A stretch of DNA of 64,000 nucleotides, taken from Anaerolineaceae bacterium (GTDB taxonomy: Bacteria > Chloroflexota > Anaerolineae > Anaerolineales > Anaerolineaceae). Positions within the stretch are counted from its first letter, which is position 1. Every line of letters begins with the position of its first letter. The stretch spans positions 434,001 through 498,000 of the forward strand of contig JAENYZ010000003.1 of NCBI GenBank assembly GCA_016841525.1. Reading direction: 5' to 3'. Below the pieces are notes generated by a model. That model did not search any database. It was given only the letters and a program-made list of their open reading frames with translations, and was not told where the DNA came from. Position numbers and translations under genes: made by a program. Shown piece by piece: positions 50,945 to 60,452 of the stretch.

Positions 50945-52588
50945 TTGAAAAAATATATGTTAGAACATCAAAAAATAACAGATGATTTGGATTTACTGCT
51001 GGATGTCCTGCCGCCGCACATTGCAAAAGTTGTGCGTGAACTGGATGACAGTGACAATCTTTTGGAAATAGTCATGGATTTGGGCCGTTTGCCAACAGCC
51101 CGTTTTGTTCAGCGCGAAGCTGTTCTGAGTGATAAAGAGGTGACTTATGAAGAGATTCATATGATCACCAAATCGATCAGTGATTTTGACGCAGACAATC
51201 GTGCTGGCATTGAACGTACCTTGCATCGTATTTCTGCGATCCGCAACCGCCATCGTGATGTTGTGGGTTTAACCTGCCGAATAGGGCGTGCCGTCTACGG
51301 CACCAGTGATATCATCCAGGATTTGATTGAGTCGGGAGCAAGCATCCTGATTTTAGGACGTCCTGGTGTGGGGAAAACCACGATTTTACGAGAAGCTGCA
51401 AGGATCCTGGCTGAAACGGCTCGTGTGATTATTGTTGATACAAGCAATGAGATCGGCGGCGATGGGGATGTTCCGCACCCGGCGATTGGCAGCGCACGCA
51501 GGATGCAGGTTGCGCAGCCCTCATTGCAGCACGAAGTGATGATTGAGGCAGTCGAGAATCACAACCCTGAAGTGATCGTTATCGATGAGATTGGGCGGGA
51601 GCTTGAAGCGATGGCTGCCAGAACCATTGCCGAGCGTGGTGTGCAGTTGATTGGCACAGCACACGGGAATACTCTGGAAAACTTGCTTCTCAACCCAACC
51701 CTTTCAGACCTGGTTGGCGGCATTGAATCCGTCACCCTTTCAGATGATGAAGCGCGTCGGCGAGGTACACAGAAGACAGTGCTTGAACGCAGGGCACCAC
51801 CAACATTTGATGTCCTTGTGGAAATTCAAGATCGCAATCGTATCGCTGTTCAAAGCGATGTGGGTGCTGCTGTAGATGCGCTCTTGCGCGGGTACCCACT
51901 GCCGCCTGAAATTCGCTACCGTGACGATGAGAATAAAATTCACATTCAGAAGCCAGCCGCACCCAGGCTGAGCACAGCCGCACAGGCACTCAGCCGCACT
52001 GGTAAGCGAGATACCACGCCATTTTCGCGTTCGACCGGTGGGCAGCGCCAGACTAACGGTGGGCGTGAAGTCGGAGCCCTTGAAGAATCGATGGAAATGC
52101 TCCAGGAAGAACGCCAGGCGCTTAAACCAGTTGCTATCTATCCCTATGGGGTAGCAAGAAATCGTTTGCTGCAAGCGGGAAAGCAATTGAAAGTTCCGGC
52201 AAAAATTGTGCGAAATCTTCAAGATGCGGACGCTTTGCTGACCTTAAGACGATATTATCGGGAACGTCAGCAGCCCGTCATTGAGGCTGAGCAGCGCGGT
52301 ATGCCCATCTTTGTGCTGCGATCCAACACAAGCCAGCAAATGGAGCAATTCCTGGTTGATCTTTTCAACCTCAGCGATGTGAACAATAAGCAAGGGTCCG
52401 AGAATGTAGCTGTTGATCAAACCCAGGCGGCGATTCAGGCTGTGCTGAATGGTGAACGCTGGGTCGATTTAGCGCCAGCTTCCTCAACAATTCGACGTTT
52501 ACAGCACGAAATGGCGCGCCAGGCTGAGCTTGTTTCCCATTCATACGGAAAAGAACCCAACAGGCATGTAAGGATATTTAGAGAATAA
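50945..52588 (+). CDS. SpoIIIAA-like AAA ATPase with C-terminal R3H domain
   Basis: A 547-residue protein of the Ycf45/SpoIIIAA group. Walker A is 138-145 (GRPGVGKT), Walker B 211-215 (IVIDE), with an [17 protein letters not shown] sensor. The C-terminal part has an R3H-like single-stranded nucleic-acid-binding region (about 450-547, [20 protein letters not shown]...[10 protein letters not shown]). Start uncertain: TTG at 50945 or ATG at 50957, both with a weak ribosome site. Two bases separate it from tmk. Role unknown in non-sporulating bacteria. Confidence 0.9.
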   Translation: MKKYMLEHQKITDDLDLLLDVLPPHIAKVVRELDDSDNLLEIVMDLGRLPTARFVQREAVLSDKEVTYEEIHMITKSISDFDADNRAGIERTLHRISAIRNRHRDVVGLTCRIGRAVYGTSDIIQDLIESGASILILGRPGVGKTTILREAARILAETARVIIVDTSNEIGGDGDVPHPAIGSARRMQVAQPSLQHEVMIEAVENHNPEVIVIDEIGRELEAMAARTIAERGVQLIGTAHGNTLENLLLNPTLSDLVGGIESVTLSDDEARRRGTQKTVLERRAPPTFDVLVEIQDRNRIAVQSDVGAAVDALLRGYPLPPEIRYRDDENKIHIQKPAAPRLSTAAQALSRTGKRDTTPFSRSTGGQRQTNGGREVGALEESMEMLQEERQALKPVAIYPYGVARNRLLQAGKQLKVPAKIVRNLQDADALLTLRRYYRERQQPVIEAEQRGMPIFVLRSNTSQQMEQFLVDLFNLSDVNNKQGSENVAVDQTQAAIQAVLNGERWVDLAPASSTIRRLQHEMARQAELVSHSYGKEPNRHVRIFRE

Positions 52589-52590
52589 CC

Positions 52591-53211
52591 ATGTTTATTA
52601 CCCTTGAAGGACCGGAAGGCAGCGGGAAAACATCACAGGTTCCTTCCCTGGCAGATTATTTGCGGGAGGAAGGCTATGATGTGGTCGTCACCCGGGAGCC
52701 CGGCGGCACAGCCGTAAGCGATCAAATTCGGGATGTATTGATGAATTTGAAGAATGTTTCGATTGTCCCCCGTACGGAGATCTTATTATTCCTGGCAGCA
52801 CGCGCCCAGCATGTTGAGGGACTGATCAGGCCTGCTCTTGAAGCTGGAAAGCTTGTACTTTGTGATCGTTACGGCGATTCGACCCTTGCATACCAGGGTT
52901 ATGGCCACAAAACAGATTTAGAGACCCTTCGCTACCTGCTTAATTATGCAACTGGCGGCTTAAAACCGGATTTGACCTTGCTTTTGGATATTCCAGTTGA
53001 GATGGGTTTGGAACGAAAACGAAAAAATGACTCTGAATGGAACCGCCTCGATGCGTATGCAGAAGCCTTCCATAAACGGGTCCGCCAGGGGTATTTGGAA
53101 CTGGCGAAATTAGAACCTGAACGATGGGATATTATTGATGCTTCAAAGGATAAGGACCAGGTTCAGCAAGATATGCGTCAGGCTGTGATCAGCCGACTTA
53201 AACAAAAATAA
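52591..53211 (+). CDS. tmk: Thymidylate kinase
   Basis: A 206-residue dTMP kinase. Walker A is 7-14 (GPEGSGKT), the DR(Y/H) motif is DRYGDSTLAYQG and the LID has RKRKNDSEWNRLD. It phosphorylates dTMP to dTDP for DNA synthesis. The length is standard. It starts 2 bp after the R3H gene. Confidence 0.95.
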   Translation: MFITLEGPEGSGKTSQVPSLADYLREEGYDVVVTREPGGTAVSDQIRDVLMNLKNVSIVPRTEILLFLAARAQHVEGLIRPALEAGKLVLCDRYGDSTLAYQGYGHKTDLETLRYLLNYATGGLKPDLTLLLDIPVEMGLERKRKNDSEWNRLDAYAEAFHKRVRQGYLELAKLEPERWDIIDASKDKDQVQQDMRQAVISRLKQK

Positions 53212-53279
53212 ATTGATGCTTCATGGATTAAGATTCAAGCAGGACTATTAAAAGTATTGACAATGAGAAAGGTCGATTG

Positions 53280-54545
53280 ATGTTCAAAAAACTATTTGCC
53301 ATTTTGATTATTGGTGTTTTCTTGCTCTCTGCCTGTTCATCCAAAACACCTGAACCAACAGCTACGGCTGTACCAACGGAATTGCCCACCCAGGAAGTTC
53401 CAGAAACTGAGGATGTATTACAGGGTGATACCATGCCGTGTACGACGGTTTATAATTATGAAACCACGGCAGAAACAGACCAATACCAGGCAGCGGCTGA
53501 TCAGATGCCGCCCCTGGATTTAGAAGAGGATTGGGTGCGCGGCAACCCCGAAGCCCCAGTTACAATCTTTGAATACGCGGATTTTCAATGCCCGGCATGT
53601 GTGGGTTTTGCTCAATATACCGAGCTCTTGCTTGAAACTTTCCCTGATACGATTAAAGTGGTATTCAGGCATTTGCCGCTTCCATCCATTCATAATTTAG
53701 CATTTATTTCTGGTATGGCTGGTGAAGCTGCCGGTGCCCAGGGTATGTTCTGGGAAATGCATGATTTTTTGTATGCAAACCAGAGCCAATGGAATACTTT
53801 TACCGAGGATGAATTTATCGATTGGATCCTTGTGCAGGCTGAAAATATGGGGATGGATGTGGAACAGTTTGAAGCTGATTTAACAGATGAAGCAGCTCGA
53901 AAGGAACTGGAAGAAACAAACGCTTATCGCCTGGAATTGGGCATGCATTACACACCTTTTGTTGTCGTCAATGGGCGGGTGTATCGTGATAACAATCCAA
54001 ATTTATTTGGTTTGATCGGTATTTATGCATTTGATGGTTATGAAGAATGCCCACCCTGGGTGATAGAACCGGAAAAATCCTATACCGCAGTTTTGGACAC
54101 CAGCGCCGGTGAGATTCAGATTGATCTCTTTGCCGATGTCGCACCCCTAGCGGTCAATTCATTTGTCTTCCTTGCCCAGGAGGGTTGGTATGATGGTGTT
54201 TATTTCCACAGGGTCGTTGAAGATTTTGTCGCCCAGGCAGGTGACCCATCTGGTTTAGGTGCGGTTAGCCCGGGTTACGCCTTTGATAATGAAACCGGGA
54301 ATGGTCTGTCCTTTGACAGCGCCGGGGTTTTGGGAATGGCAAATGCTGGTGTAAATACCAATGGAAGCCAATTCTTTATCACCCTTGGACCGACAACGGA
54401 TCTTGACGGCGGATATACCATCTTTGGCGAGGTCAAAGAGGAAAGCATGCCAATTCTGGATGAGATTGCACTGCGAGATCCAAACACGGCGGTGGGTTTT
54501 GAAGGCGCAACGATCATTAATGGGATTGAGATCATTGAGAATTAA
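53280..54545 (+). CDS. Lipoprotein with DsbA-like and cyclophilin domains
   Basis: A 421-residue exported protein. Signal peptide and lipobox LSAC (Cys-19) are followed by a Thr/Pro-rich linker, a DsbA-type thioredoxin domain with CPAC (Cys-104, Cys-107) and a cis-Pro region (YTPFVVVNG), then from about 268 a cyclophilin-type peptidyl-prolyl isomerase (YFHRVVEDFVAQAGD and GSQFFITLG). Both halves help proteins fold outside the membrane. ATG at 53280 is used rather than the TTG just before it. The two activities in one lipoprotein suggest a single folding factor. Confidence 0.9.
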   Translation: MFKKLFAILIIGVFLLSACSSKTPEPTATAVPTELPTQEVPETEDVLQGDTMPCTTVYNYETTAETDQYQAAADQMPPLDLEEDWVRGNPEAPVTIFEYADFQCPACVGFAQYTELLLETFPDTIKVVFRHLPLPSIHNLAFISGMAGEAAGAQGMFWEMHDFLYANQSQWNTFTEDEFIDWILVQAENMGMDVEQFEADLTDEAARKELEETNAYRLELGMHYTPFVVVNGRVYRDNNPNLFGLIGIYAFDGYEECPPWVIEPEKSYTAVLDTSAGEIQIDLFADVAPLAVNSFVFLAQEGWYDGVYFHRVVEDFVAQAGDPSGLGAVSPGYAFDNETGNGLSFDSAGVLGMANAGVNTNGSQFFITLGPTTDLDGGYTIFGEVKEESMPILDEIALRDPNTAVGFEGATIINGIEIIEN

Positions 54546-54566
54546 GCGATAAGGGATTCGCTTTTT

Positions 54567-55832
54567 ATGGAAGCTCGAGAAACGAACACTCGGGATTGGC
54601 GTACGATATTAAGCCTGGGTTTGAGCGGGCTGGGAACAGCCTATTTTCTGATCCAGGCAATTAGTTTCACTGTATTGTGGGTCTCGAATTTTAGTTCGAC
54701 GCAGGGCGGCATGGACCAGGTGATAAACTTTGGTTTATTAGCCTGGTCTTCAATTCTTTCTGGCTTCATGCTTATACCAGTGTTTTTGCTGAGCCTGTCC
54801 AAACTACGTGCACAAGATCCTCCTGCGTGGCTGGATACAAGCCGCCCCACTTCTCGAAAAAATGTTTTATGGCTGCTGTCCTTGTGGCCGGTGATCGTAT
54901 TGATCGGTTGGTTTGTCGCTGACCGCCCTCTGGCGGCAGCTTTTCTTTTAGGACCGATCAACCTTCTGGTCGCCGGTTTACCGATATTGTGGGTTTATTT
55001 ATATGCCAGTAGGGGTTTAAAGCGAGGCTTGCAGGTAAGGCAGTGGCGAATCTTTGGCTTCAGCCTGACCATCACGCCCTTTATTGTCATCATTTTAGAA
55101 ATTATCGCTATTTTGATTTTAGGCGGCTTGGGTGCCCTCTGGGTGTCATACAATACATCTATTGACCCTTCTTTTGAAAGAGATTTGACCTTTTTGTTCA
55201 ACCAGGTTTCAATATATCAGAATGATGTTAATGGACTGCTTGAACTATTACGACCAGCGATACTTCAGCCGGGCGTCATTGTGTGGGTACTTGTCCTTTT
55301 CGCCGGCGTCATTCCAATTATTGAAGAAGTCATAAAGACCATTGCCTTATGGCCGATGGCTGGCCATAAGATCACGCCGCAGGAGGGTTTTGTGAGCGGC
55401 TTATTATGCGGGGCTGGCTTTGCATTTATTGAAAACGTGATGTATTTCACAGTGTCGATCACAGCGATGGACTGGTTAATCTTGGCGATTGGGCGCGCAG
55501 GCACAGGTGTTTTGCATATGCTGGCATCCGGAATGATTGGCTGGGGGTTGGCAGTTGCATGGAGCGATGGCAAATGGCATTTTTTATCATTGACCACATT
55601 ATTTGCGATAATCTTGCACGGCCTTTGGAATGCTGTGGCACTGCTCACCGGGATTGCTTCACTTCTATTTCTTGGTGAGGAAGCAACAGTCTGGCAAAAT
55701 CTTTTATACAGCTTGCCAACACTCATCCTTTTTATCATTTCTATGATTGGCATTGCCTTGATCAGCAGGCATTTTAGAAAACAAAATCATCTTGAAACAA
55801 CGATCATCGACCAGGATCTGGAAAATGAATAA
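54567..55832 (+). CDS. PrsW-family intramembrane metalloprotease
   Basis: A 421-residue membrane protein with about eight to ten hydrophobic helices. The PrsW motifs are visible: EEVIKT (around residue 252), GLLCGAGFAFIENVMYF and HMLASGMIG...LHGLWNAVAL, whose Glu and His residues would bind zinc. PrsW in Bacillus cleaves an anti-sigma factor. No sigma/anti-sigma pair is near, so the substrate is unknown. It lies 21 bp behind the DsbA-cyclophilin gene. Confidence 0.85.
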   Translation: MEARETNTRDWRTILSLGLSGLGTAYFLIQAISFTVLWVSNFSSTQGGMDQVINFGLLAWSSILSGFMLIPVFLLSLSKLRAQDPPAWLDTSRPTSRKNVLWLLSLWPVIVLIGWFVADRPLAAAFLLGPINLLVAGLPILWVYLYASRGLKRGLQVRQWRIFGFSLTITPFIVIILEIIAILILGGLGALWVSYNTSIDPSFERDLTFLFNQVSIYQNDVNGLLELLRPAILQPGVIVWVLVLFAGVIPIIEEVIKTIALWPMAGHKITPQEGFVSGLLCGAGFAFIENVMYFTVSITAMDWLILAIGRAGTGVLHMLASGMIGWGLAVAWSDGKWHFLSLTTLFAIILHGLWNAVALLTGIASLLFLGEEATVWQNLLYSLPTLILFIISMIGIALISRHFRKQNHLETTIIDQDLENE

Positions 55833-55889
55833 AATTTCATTGCATAAGGGTCCAGTATCAAAGCCTGAATTCCCCAGGAGCATTTACGC

Positions 55890-56564
55890 ATGAATAAATA
55901 CCCCTTATTAGAACCGGTACGATTTTTAGTGAGGACACTCACCAAATTCAAAGTGGAGAATCCATCGCGAATTCCAAGCACAGGCGGGGTATTGATCACC
56001 ACCAATCACCTGAGCCGATTGGACACCCCAATCCTGCTTGCAATTACTGACCGGGAGGATTTGGTCGCGATCATTGCGAAGAAATACCAGGAAAAGCCAT
56101 TTTTCAAGTGGGTACTGGAAAAGGTTGGGACAATGGTCTGGATGGACCGGACGACAACCGACTTTGCTGCAATGAGAGATGCGCTTAATCAACTACGGCA
56201 CGGCGCAATCGTGGGTATTGCCCCTGAGGGCACTCGCAGCAGAGAATTTCGGGGACTGCTGGAAGGTAAACCTGGCGCTGCTTTGATGGCGGCAAGGGCT
56301 TCAGTCCCGATTGTCCCGGTTGGCATTATTGGTTCAGAAAAAATCAATGCACATTTTCTCAAACTGAAGCGACCCCCTGTTAATGTTCGCGTTGGAGAAG
56401 CCTACATGCTGCCAGAAATGGATCAAGATGATCGCCAGGGCTGGCTTGCTCGCAATACCGATGAGATAATGTGCCGCATTGCTGCCTTGCTTCCAGCAGA
56501 ATATCGCGGATTTTATAAGGACCATCCACGCGTAGAAGAATTGCTGGCTGAAGAGACGAAATAG
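55890..56564 (+). CDS. PlsC-like 1-acyl-glycerol-3-phosphate acyltransferase
   Basis: A 224-residue LPLAT-family acyltransferase. The catalytic HX4D is His-40/Asp-45 (NHLSRLDTP), the substrate motif is [10 protein letters not shown], and a VPIVPVGI block follows. It adds the second acyl chain in making phosphatidic acid, or acts on a related lysolipid. GGAG nine bases before the ATG. It lies ahead of a glycolipid glycosyltransferase gene, suggesting joint membrane-lipid synthesis. Confidence 0.9.
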   Translation: MNKYPLLEPVRFLVRTLTKFKVENPSRIPSTGGVLITTNHLSRLDTPILLAITDREDLVAIIAKKYQEKPFFKWVLEKVGTMVWMDRTTTDFAAMRDALNQLRHGAIVGIAPEGTRSREFRGLLEGKPGAALMAARASVPIVPVGIIGSEKINAHFLKLKRPPVNVRVGEAYMLPEMDQDDRQGWLARNTDEIMCRIAALLPAEYRGFYKDHPRVEELLAEETK

Positions 56565-56629
56565 CAAATAGAAACTCAGTGCATAATTCTGAGCCGTTCG
56601 ATAGTAAATGCTTGATTTTTTCACAGTGG

Positions 56630-56635
56630 TATAAT
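56630..56635 (+). promoter_or_regulatory. TATAAT box six bases before the DUF951 start codon
   Basis: TATAAT at 56630-56635 with six bases to the ATG at 56642 puts the start point at or beside the start codon, giving a leaderless message. The -35 region is weak (ATGCTT with a 16-bp spacer). Confidence 0.4.
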
Positions 56636-56641
56636 CCAAAA

Positions 56642-56851
56642 ATGTTACCCGATTTAGATTTAAACGATGTAATTCGAATGCGTAAACCCCATCCATGTGG
56701 GGGTTATGAGTGGCGTGTTGTGCGCCTGGGTGCGGATATCGGTTTGGTGTGTATGACCTGCGGCAGGCGAATCATGCTTGATCGGCGTTCTCTCAGGAAC
56801 CGGATGAAAACCGTTGTGAGCAAAGCTGAGGTGAATGATGCCCAGGAATAA
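56642..56851 (+). CDS. DUF951 protein
   Basis: A 69-residue protein of a small conserved family with three cysteines (Cys-19, Cys-37 and Cys-40; PHPCGG and [10 protein letters not shown]). The family is found in Firmicutes and Chloroflexota, often near replication or translation genes; its role is unknown. The start at 56642 is preferred over an in-frame ATG at 56579 because [21 protein letters not shown] is the conserved N-terminus and a promoter abuts it. It overlaps the next gene by 17 bp. Confidence 0.9.
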   Translation: MLPDLDLNDVIRMRKPHPCGGYEWRVVRLGADIGLVCMTCGRRIMLDRRSLRNRMKTVVSKAEVNDAQE

Positions 56852-57977
56852 TAAAACACCTCACATTGTTTTCCTGTTTTCAGATACCGGCGGCGGACAC
56901 CGCAGCGCAGCCCAGGCGATCATTGAAGCCTTGGAAATTTATTATCCCAACCAGGTTACAACTGAGATGGTGGATTTCTTTGTTGAATATGCGCCCCCGC
57001 CATTTGATTTGGCACCCGCGACCTATGCGCAGATGGGACAGGTGCCTGAATTGTGGAAACTTGGCTATAAACTGAGCGACGGCAAACGCCGCTCAAAATT
57101 CATTCAAGAAGTATTGTGGCCTTATATACGCAAGTCTACGGCAAATTTGGTACAGGAACATCCCTGTGATTTATTCCTTTCTGTTCATCCCATTGTCAAC
57201 ACGCCGATCTTAAGGGCGTTGGAAGAGAACCCCATCCCCTATATGATTGTGATAACCGATATGGTGACCACCCATGCATTTTGGTACAGCAAAAGGGCAA
57301 ACCTGACCCTCACGCCAACAAATGAAGCCCGAGATCGAGGGCTTGAATTTGGGTTAAATCCGGGCAAAATCAAGGTGGTTGGCCAGCCGATAGCAGACCA
57401 ATACCGACGACCCACTGCGACAAAAAGCGAGTTAAGAAAGAAATTTGGGTGGCCAGAGGATTTGCCTGTTGTTTTGATGGTCAGCGGCGGTGAGGGCATG
57501 GGACCGGTCGAAGAAATGATTCGAGCGGTTGATGGGGCTGGGCTGGATTTGATGATGGTGGTGATTGCCGGACGAAACCAATCTTTGAAGCAAAACCTGG
57601 AGGAGGCGGATCTTCAGACACCCAATGAAGTTTTGGGTTTTGTTGAGAACATGCCGGACTTGATGAACGCTGCTGACATCATTGTCACCAAGGCTGGACC
57701 GGGAACGATTTCTGAAGCCTTTGTTGCGGGCTTACCCATTATCCTTTATTCCCGGATGCCGGGTCAGGAAGATGGCAATATTGATTACGTTGTTGATAAG
57801 GGAGCTGGTGTTTGGGCGCCGCGTTCGATGGATGTGGTTGAGACCTTGCAGCTATGGCTTGAGCATCCTTCTGAACTGCAAAGGGTAGCAGCGGTTTCAA
57901 GAAGCCTGGCACGCCCAGATGCATCCATGGAGATTGCGGGTGAGATAATTAAGATTGTTAATAATCCACAAATCTGA
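56835..57977 (+). CDS. MGDG-synthase-like diacylglycerol glycosyltransferase
   Basis: A 380-residue GT28-family glycosyltransferase. The N-terminal domain is of the MGDG-synthase type ([15 protein letters not shown], residues about 15-29), and the C-terminal half binds a nucleotide sugar ([31 protein letters not shown]). Such enzymes add hexose to diacylglycerol; processive UgtP-like proteins are related. A GAGGTG site overlaps the end of DUF951. With PlsC upstream it supports glycolipid synthesis. The sugar donor is not known. Confidence 0.85.
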   Translation: MMPRNNKTPHIVFLFSDTGGGHRSAAQAIIEALEIYYPNQVTTEMVDFFVEYAPPPFDLAPATYAQMGQVPELWKLGYKLSDGKRRSKFIQEVLWPYIRKSTANLVQEHPCDLFLSVHPIVNTPILRALEENPIPYMIVITDMVTTHAFWYSKRANLTLTPTNEARDRGLEFGLNPGKIKVVGQPIADQYRRPTATKSELRKKFGWPEDLPVVLMVSGGEGMGPVEEMIRAVDGAGLDLMMVVIAGRNQSLKQNLEEADLQTPNEVLGFVENMPDLMNAADIIVTKAGPGTISEAFVAGLPIILYSRMPGQEDGNIDYVVDKGAGVWAPRSMDVVETLQLWLEHPSELQRVAAVSRSLARPDASMEIAGEIIKIVNNPQI

Positions 57978-57997
57978 TATGATATTAAAGATAAATT

Positions 57998-58495
57998 ATG
58001 CCAATATTAGATGACAGCATTTTTGAATTTTTCAGCCACAGCCCGGATCAAACCCGGCGTTTAGGGATTCACCTGGGTGGTTACCTGAGGCTTGGGGATG
58101 TCATTTGCCTGGAAGGGAACCTGGGTTCTGGCAAAACCACGCTTGTGCAGGGGATTGCACAGGGGTGGGGTGCATTGGACCCCGTTTCCAGCCCCACATT
58201 TATGATTGTGAACGAATATCGGCGGGCGGACCAGGAACGCCTGTATCACCTGGATGCCTATCGCCTGAACGGCAGCATGGATGCAGACCTTCTGGACTTT
58301 GATCGTATGCTCAGCCAGGGTCCGATTGTGATTGAGTGGGCAGAGAAGGTCAAGGGTGTTTTGCCGGAGTCTTATCTGTGGATCACATTGAAATACACCG
58401 GGATGGAACACCGTGCAATGCGGCTGACATCCCAGGGAAAGCGTCATGAGAAGATTATTGACCAATTAAGACGAAAATTGTATGGAGATTTCTAG
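57998..58495 (+). CDS. tsaE: tRNA threonylcarbamoyladenosine biosynthesis ATPase TsaE
   Basis: A 165-residue P-loop protein with Walker A 40-47 (GNLGSGKT), SSPTFMIVNEY, and the HLDAYRL switch typical of TsaE. It works with TsaB and TsaD to make t6A at position 37 of ANN-decoding tRNAs. TsaD is not in the window. Its stop overlaps the first base of the tsaB GTG. Confidence 0.95.
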   Translation: MPILDDSIFEFFSHSPDQTRRLGIHLGGYLRLGDVICLEGNLGSGKTTLVQGIAQGWGALDPVSSPTFMIVNEYRRADQERLYHLDAYRLNGSMDADLLDFDRMLSQGPIVIEWAEKVKGVLPESYLWITLKYTGMEHRAMRLTSQGKRHEKIIDQLRRKLYGDF

Positions 58496-59163
58496 TGTTA
58501 TTAGCCTTTGATACGTCAACATCCTGGATCAGCCTGGCGCTATATGATGGTGTCTTTATTCGATATGAGATGAGCTGGAAGAGCCAGCATCACCACACCG
58601 TTGAGCTGGCGCCTGCCATTGACGCCCTTTACCATCACACGAGAACAACAAGCGAAGATCTGACGGGGTTGGCTGTGGCGATTGGCCCAGGGTCATTTAC
58701 CAGTTTGCGAATCGGTTTGGCGACAGCCAAGGGGCTTTCGCTGGCCTTAAACCTGCCTGTTGCCGGAGTACCTTCACTGGATGTAATTGCAAGAGCACAG
58801 CCGCTGGATGATAAACCGATGATTGCAGTGCTGCAAGCTGGGCGCTCACGCCTGGCTTATTCCCCTTACAGGGTTGAAAATGGCTTATGGCAAGCCCAGG
58901 AGGCGCCAGCCGTGATTGATCCTAAAGAATTGGTCAAAATGATCAAAGAGCCAACATTGGTTTGTGGGGAGCTTTCAGAAGAAGCGCGCTCAACTATCGG
59001 CCGCCGCTGGAAAAATGCCATCCTTGCCTCGCCATCTTTGTCCTTACGTCGTGCCGGCTTCCTGGCAGAGATTGGCTGGGAAAGACTGGAAAACGACCAG
59101 GCAGATGACCCCGTGACATTGGCACCTATTTACCTGAGCACGAGTAATTCTATCCCCGATTAA
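58495..59163 (+). CDS. tsaB: tRNA threonylcarbamoyladenosine biosynthesis protein TsaB
   Basis: A 222-residue ASKHA-fold protein. LLAFDTSTSWISLAL is the family N-terminus, and AIGPGSFTSLRIGLATAKGL is the diagnostic segment. TsaB is a non-catalytic partner of TsaD. The start is a GTG overlapping the tsaE stop by 1 bp; a GGAG site lies before it. rimI follows at once (one base between genes). Confidence 0.93.
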   Translation: MLLAFDTSTSWISLALYDGVFIRYEMSWKSQHHHTVELAPAIDALYHHTRTTSEDLTGLAVAIGPGSFTSLRIGLATAKGLSLALNLPVAGVPSLDVIARAQPLDDKPMIAVLQAGRSRLAYSPYRVENGLWQAQEAPAVIDPKELVKMIKEPTLVCGELSEEARSTIGRRWKNAILASPSLSLRRAGFLAEIGWERLENDQADDPVTLAPIYLSTSNSIPD

Positions 59164-59164
59164 G

Positions 59165-59683
59165 ATGCCTGAGAATCAGAACCAGGCGCAGCTTATTTTT
59201 CGTCCCATGATCACTTCGGATCTGGACCAGGTGACAGCTATTGACCGTGCCGCCTTCCCGACACCCTGGCCAAAAGACGCCTTTCTTTATGAGATCAAAC
59301 GCGGGCGAAATTCGGTTTGCTGGGTTGCAGAGCAAGCAGCATCTGATGGCGAAAACCAGATTGTGGCTTCGATCGTCATTTGGCTGGTTATTGATGAAAC
59401 GCATATTGGCACGCTGGCAGTCAGACCTGGCTTTCGCGGACAGAAAATTGGACAAAAACTGCTGGCTTTGTCGCTCTTAGAATGCCTGCAGCGGGGTGCA
59501 CGACAGGCACTGCTTGAGGTACGTCAGAGCAACCTTGCGGCTCAAGCGCTTTATCGCAAATTTGGTTTTGAAGCTGTAGGTTTGCGAAAGGATTATTACA
59601 AAGATACCCACGAGGATGCCGTTTTGATGACTCTTGATGCGCTTGACCTGGAAAAACTTGCCCAGCTGGCACAAGGCGGATAA
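59165..59683 (+). CDS. rimI: Ribosomal protein bS18 alanine N-acetyltransferase RimI
   Basis: A 172-residue GNAT enzyme. The acetyl-CoA loop is VRPGFRGQKIGQKLL, and LEVRQSNLAAQALYRKFGF and YYKDTHEDAVLM are typical RimI motifs. It acetylates the N-terminal alanine of ribosomal protein bS18. It is in an operon with tsaE and tsaB, a common arrangement. The first residues are poorly conserved. Confidence 0.9.
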   Translation: MPENQNQAQLIFRPMITSDLDQVTAIDRAAFPTPWPKDAFLYEIKRGRNSVCWVAEQAASDGENQIVASIVIWLVIDETHIGTLAVRPGFRGQKIGQKLLALSLLECLQRGARQALLEVRQSNLAAQALYRKFGFEAVGLRKDYYKDTHEDAVLMTLDALDLEKLAQLAQGG

Positions 59684-59719
59684 GATTATTGAGGTTTGGA
59701 ATTCTTGTAGGAGGTCATA

Positions 59720-60379
59720 GTGAACGCTGAAGCGGTACTTAAAGAAATTGCGGAACAAACATCAGTTTGCACACGTTGTAAGCTGCATTATTCTCGTAGA
59801 AATGCAGTCCCGGGTGCGGGCAACCCTAACAGCACGCTTATGTTTATCGGGGAAGGACCTGGATTTCATGAAAATCAACAGGGACTGCCCTTTGTGGGTG
59901 CTGCGGGTTCGTTTTTAGATGAACTTCTGGATGAAGCCGGGCTCAAGCGGGAGGATGTTTTTATTACCAATGTGGTCAAATGCCGCCCACCAGGCAATCG
60001 GGATCCGCAGCCTGAAGAATTGGAAGCATGCAAGCCTTATCTTGAACGCCAAATTACTGCTATCAATCCAGATGTGATTGTTACTCTTGGCAGGTTTTCG
60101 ATGGGACATTTCATCAACAACGGCAAGATCAGCAGCATTCACGGGCGGTCATTTTGGTCAAACGGGCGAATGATCGTTCCCATGTATCATCCCGCTGCGG
60201 CTTTGCATCAGCCTTCACTGCGAAGTGTTGTGGTGGAGGACTTTCAGAAATTGCCGGGGATGATAAAAGAAGCACAGGAAGCACGACGCAGCAACCCCGA
60301 TCTGAACTCATTGAGTGCGGTGGAAACCCTGGAAGATACCCGGGATGATCACGGCACGGAGCAGTTGAGCTTATTCTAA
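59720..60379 (+). CDS. Family 4 uracil-DNA glycosylase (iron-sulfur type)
   Basis: A 219-residue UDG of the thermostable family 4 type. Cys-17, Cys-20, Cys-88 and Cys-104 are placed to hold a 4Fe-4S cluster. GEGPGFHENQQGLPFVGAAG is motif 1 and MYHPAA near residue 155 is motif 2. It removes uracil from DNA. The start is a GTG with AGGAGG five bases upstream. The last 35 residues are unstructured. Confidence 0.93.
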   Translation: MNAEAVLKEIAEQTSVCTRCKLHYSRRNAVPGAGNPNSTLMFIGEGPGFHENQQGLPFVGAAGSFLDELLDEAGLKREDVFITNVVKCRPPGNRDPQPEELEACKPYLERQITAINPDVIVTLGRFSMGHFINNGKISSIHGRSFWSNGRMIVPMYHPAAALHQPSLRSVVVEDFQKLPGMIKEAQEARRSNPDLNSLSAVETLEDTRDDHGTEQLSLF

Positions 60380-60452
60380 ATATTTTTTTGATGTTTTACT
60401 GCTTATGATAAAATTATGTTTTGATTTTATGCGCTTAATAAGGACAAATTAG

